Source of the DNA: Caulifigura coniformis | GTDB taxonomy: Bacteria > Planctomycetota > Planctomycetia > Planctomycetales > Planctomycetaceae | Length of the DNA stretch: 64,000 nt | Direction: 5' to 3' | NCBI RefSeq assembly: GCF_007745175.1 | Contig: NZ_CP036271.1 | Coordinates: 1,756,154 to 1,820,153 of the forward strand | Shown here: positions 63,530 to 64,000 of the stretch, in pieces | How the letters are laid out: every line of letters begins with the position of its first letter | Position numbering within the stretch: position 1 is the stretch's first letter | Notes under the pieces: generated by a model | Seen by the model: only the letters and a program-made list of their open reading frames with translations | Told to the model about the DNA's origin: nothing | The model's database searches: none | Position numbers and translations under genes: made by a program

Positions 63530-64000
63530 TCAACTCTTGACCGACGCGCGCCGCTGCCCCGGCATCCGGAACTGAATCGTCGGCTTCTGCCGCTGGGCTT
63601 CGCGCACGCGCTTCTGGAACACCGACAGCACATCGCTGCGGGTCAGCATGCCGATCGGCTTTCCGAGTTCGCCACGGGCCACAACCGGCAGCCGGCCGAT
63701 GCCGTGGTTCACCATGTGATCCGCCGCCTGCCGCACCGTGCAGTCGTCGTAGACGAACTTGGGCGGCCGTGAGATCAGTTCATGAAGCCTCTGGTCGGCG
63801 CGAACCGCAGTGTTCAGCACATTCCTGCGGGTCAGAACCCCGACCAGGACGCCCGCCTCGTTGACCACCGGATATCCCTGGTGCGACGTCCCCGGGCCAC
63901 CCGCCTCGATCCATGTCCGCACGCTTCCGACCGGGTCGTCCGCCTTCAGAGCCACCACCGGTTTCGACGCCACATCCCGAACATGAACATGATCGAGCGC
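63530..64000 (-). CDS. C-terminal CBS-domain pair of a larger protein (cut by window edge)
   Basis: The frame runs through the right edge, and the first 9 residues inside the window (ALDHVHVRD) already belong to the protein. Two CBS domains are visible: VRDVASKPVVALKADDP to GVLTRRNVLNTAV, and LISRPPKFVYDDCTVRQAA to IGMLTRSDVLSVF. The C-terminal CBS pair and the V-x-V-x-D-V-x start are seen in CLC-type chloride channels, though a simple CBS protein is possible. CBS domains bind adenosine nucleotides and regulate the linked domain. The main domain must be checked outside the window. Confidence 0.7.
   Translation of the reverse strand, partial: ALDHVHVRDVASKPVVALKADDPVGSVRTWIEAGGPGTSHQGYPVVNEAGVLVGVLTRRNVLNTAVRADQRLHELISRPPKFVYDDCTVRQAADHMVNHGIGRLPVVARGELGKPIGMLTRSDVLSVFQKRVREAQRQKPTIQFRMPGQRRASVKS

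Noticed and set aside
1-64000. tRNA and rRNA genes
   Set aside because: I looked for T-loop-like GGTTCGAATCC sequences and rRNA-like conserved stretches and found none that fold as a tRNA. A tRNAscan run would be decisive.

Overview
The window is about 64 kb of GC-rich bacterial chromosome carrying roughly 57 protein genes. I see no rRNA, tRNA, phage, plasmid, transposase or CRISPR array. The gene families point to a member of the Planctomycetes: a BBP7-family outer-membrane barrel, a secreted protein with two planctomycete-type cytochrome c (CxxCH) motifs, two surface-type proteins with an N-terminal LETRILP motif, an FG-GAP secreted repeat protein, a XylR-type AraC regulator, a monofunctional CoaC flavoprotein, and a ribosomal block rpmJ-rpsM-rpsK-rpoA-rplQ without infA or rpsD. 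The species is not identifiable from sequence reading alone.

Layout. 1-4.8 kb: a secreted carboxypeptidase-regulatory-like protein, an N-acetylneuraminate lyase homologue, a TolB-like propeller and a DksA/TraR zinc-finger protein. 5-10.6 kb: a secreted FG-GAP protein followed by two tandem paralogous beta-repeat surface proteins, separated by unusually strong hairpins. 10.8-13.6 kb: a tandem ACT protein, a membrane-anchored coiled-coil protein and a GNAT acetyltransferase. 14.3-17.5 kb: the ribosomal/RNA polymerase alpha block, with hairpins in several gaps. 17.7-28.2 kb: a HELYH metallopeptidase, a JmjC-like cupin plus a CelD-like acyltransferase, a large amidohydrolase/beta-lactamase fusion divergent from a XylR-type regulator, a DUF2314 protein and a secreted carboxypeptidase-regulatory-like protein.

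28.2-43 kb is mostly housekeeping: polA divergent from tpiA-secG, then yicC-gmk-rpoZ-coaC, dxs, two planctomycete hypotheticals, a PatB/MalY aminotransferase and a ceramidase-like hydrolase. 43.7-57 kb carries tatA, a BatA/VWA protein, the BBP7 barrel, a roughly 1 kb non-coding gap with TGTGAC tandem repeats, a double-YHS metal-binding protein, a membrane thioredoxin, an APC permease, an amidohydrolase, rpiB and the cytochrome c-like protein. 57.1-60 kb is an mlaE-mlaF-mlaD lipid-transport operon. The right end has a cupin, a secreted HEAT-like protein, DUF971, DUF58 and DoxX proteins, and the C-terminal CBS pair of a larger protein running off the edge.

The most unusual material is non-coding or architectural: a possible RNA gene between the two surface-protein paralogues, an attenuator-like four-segment repeat between rpsM and rpsK, the TGTGAC array, three classes of dispersed inverted-repeat elements, and an amidohydrolase fusion that lacks the usual HxH metal motif. 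No convincing new multi-gene defence or biosynthetic system was seen.
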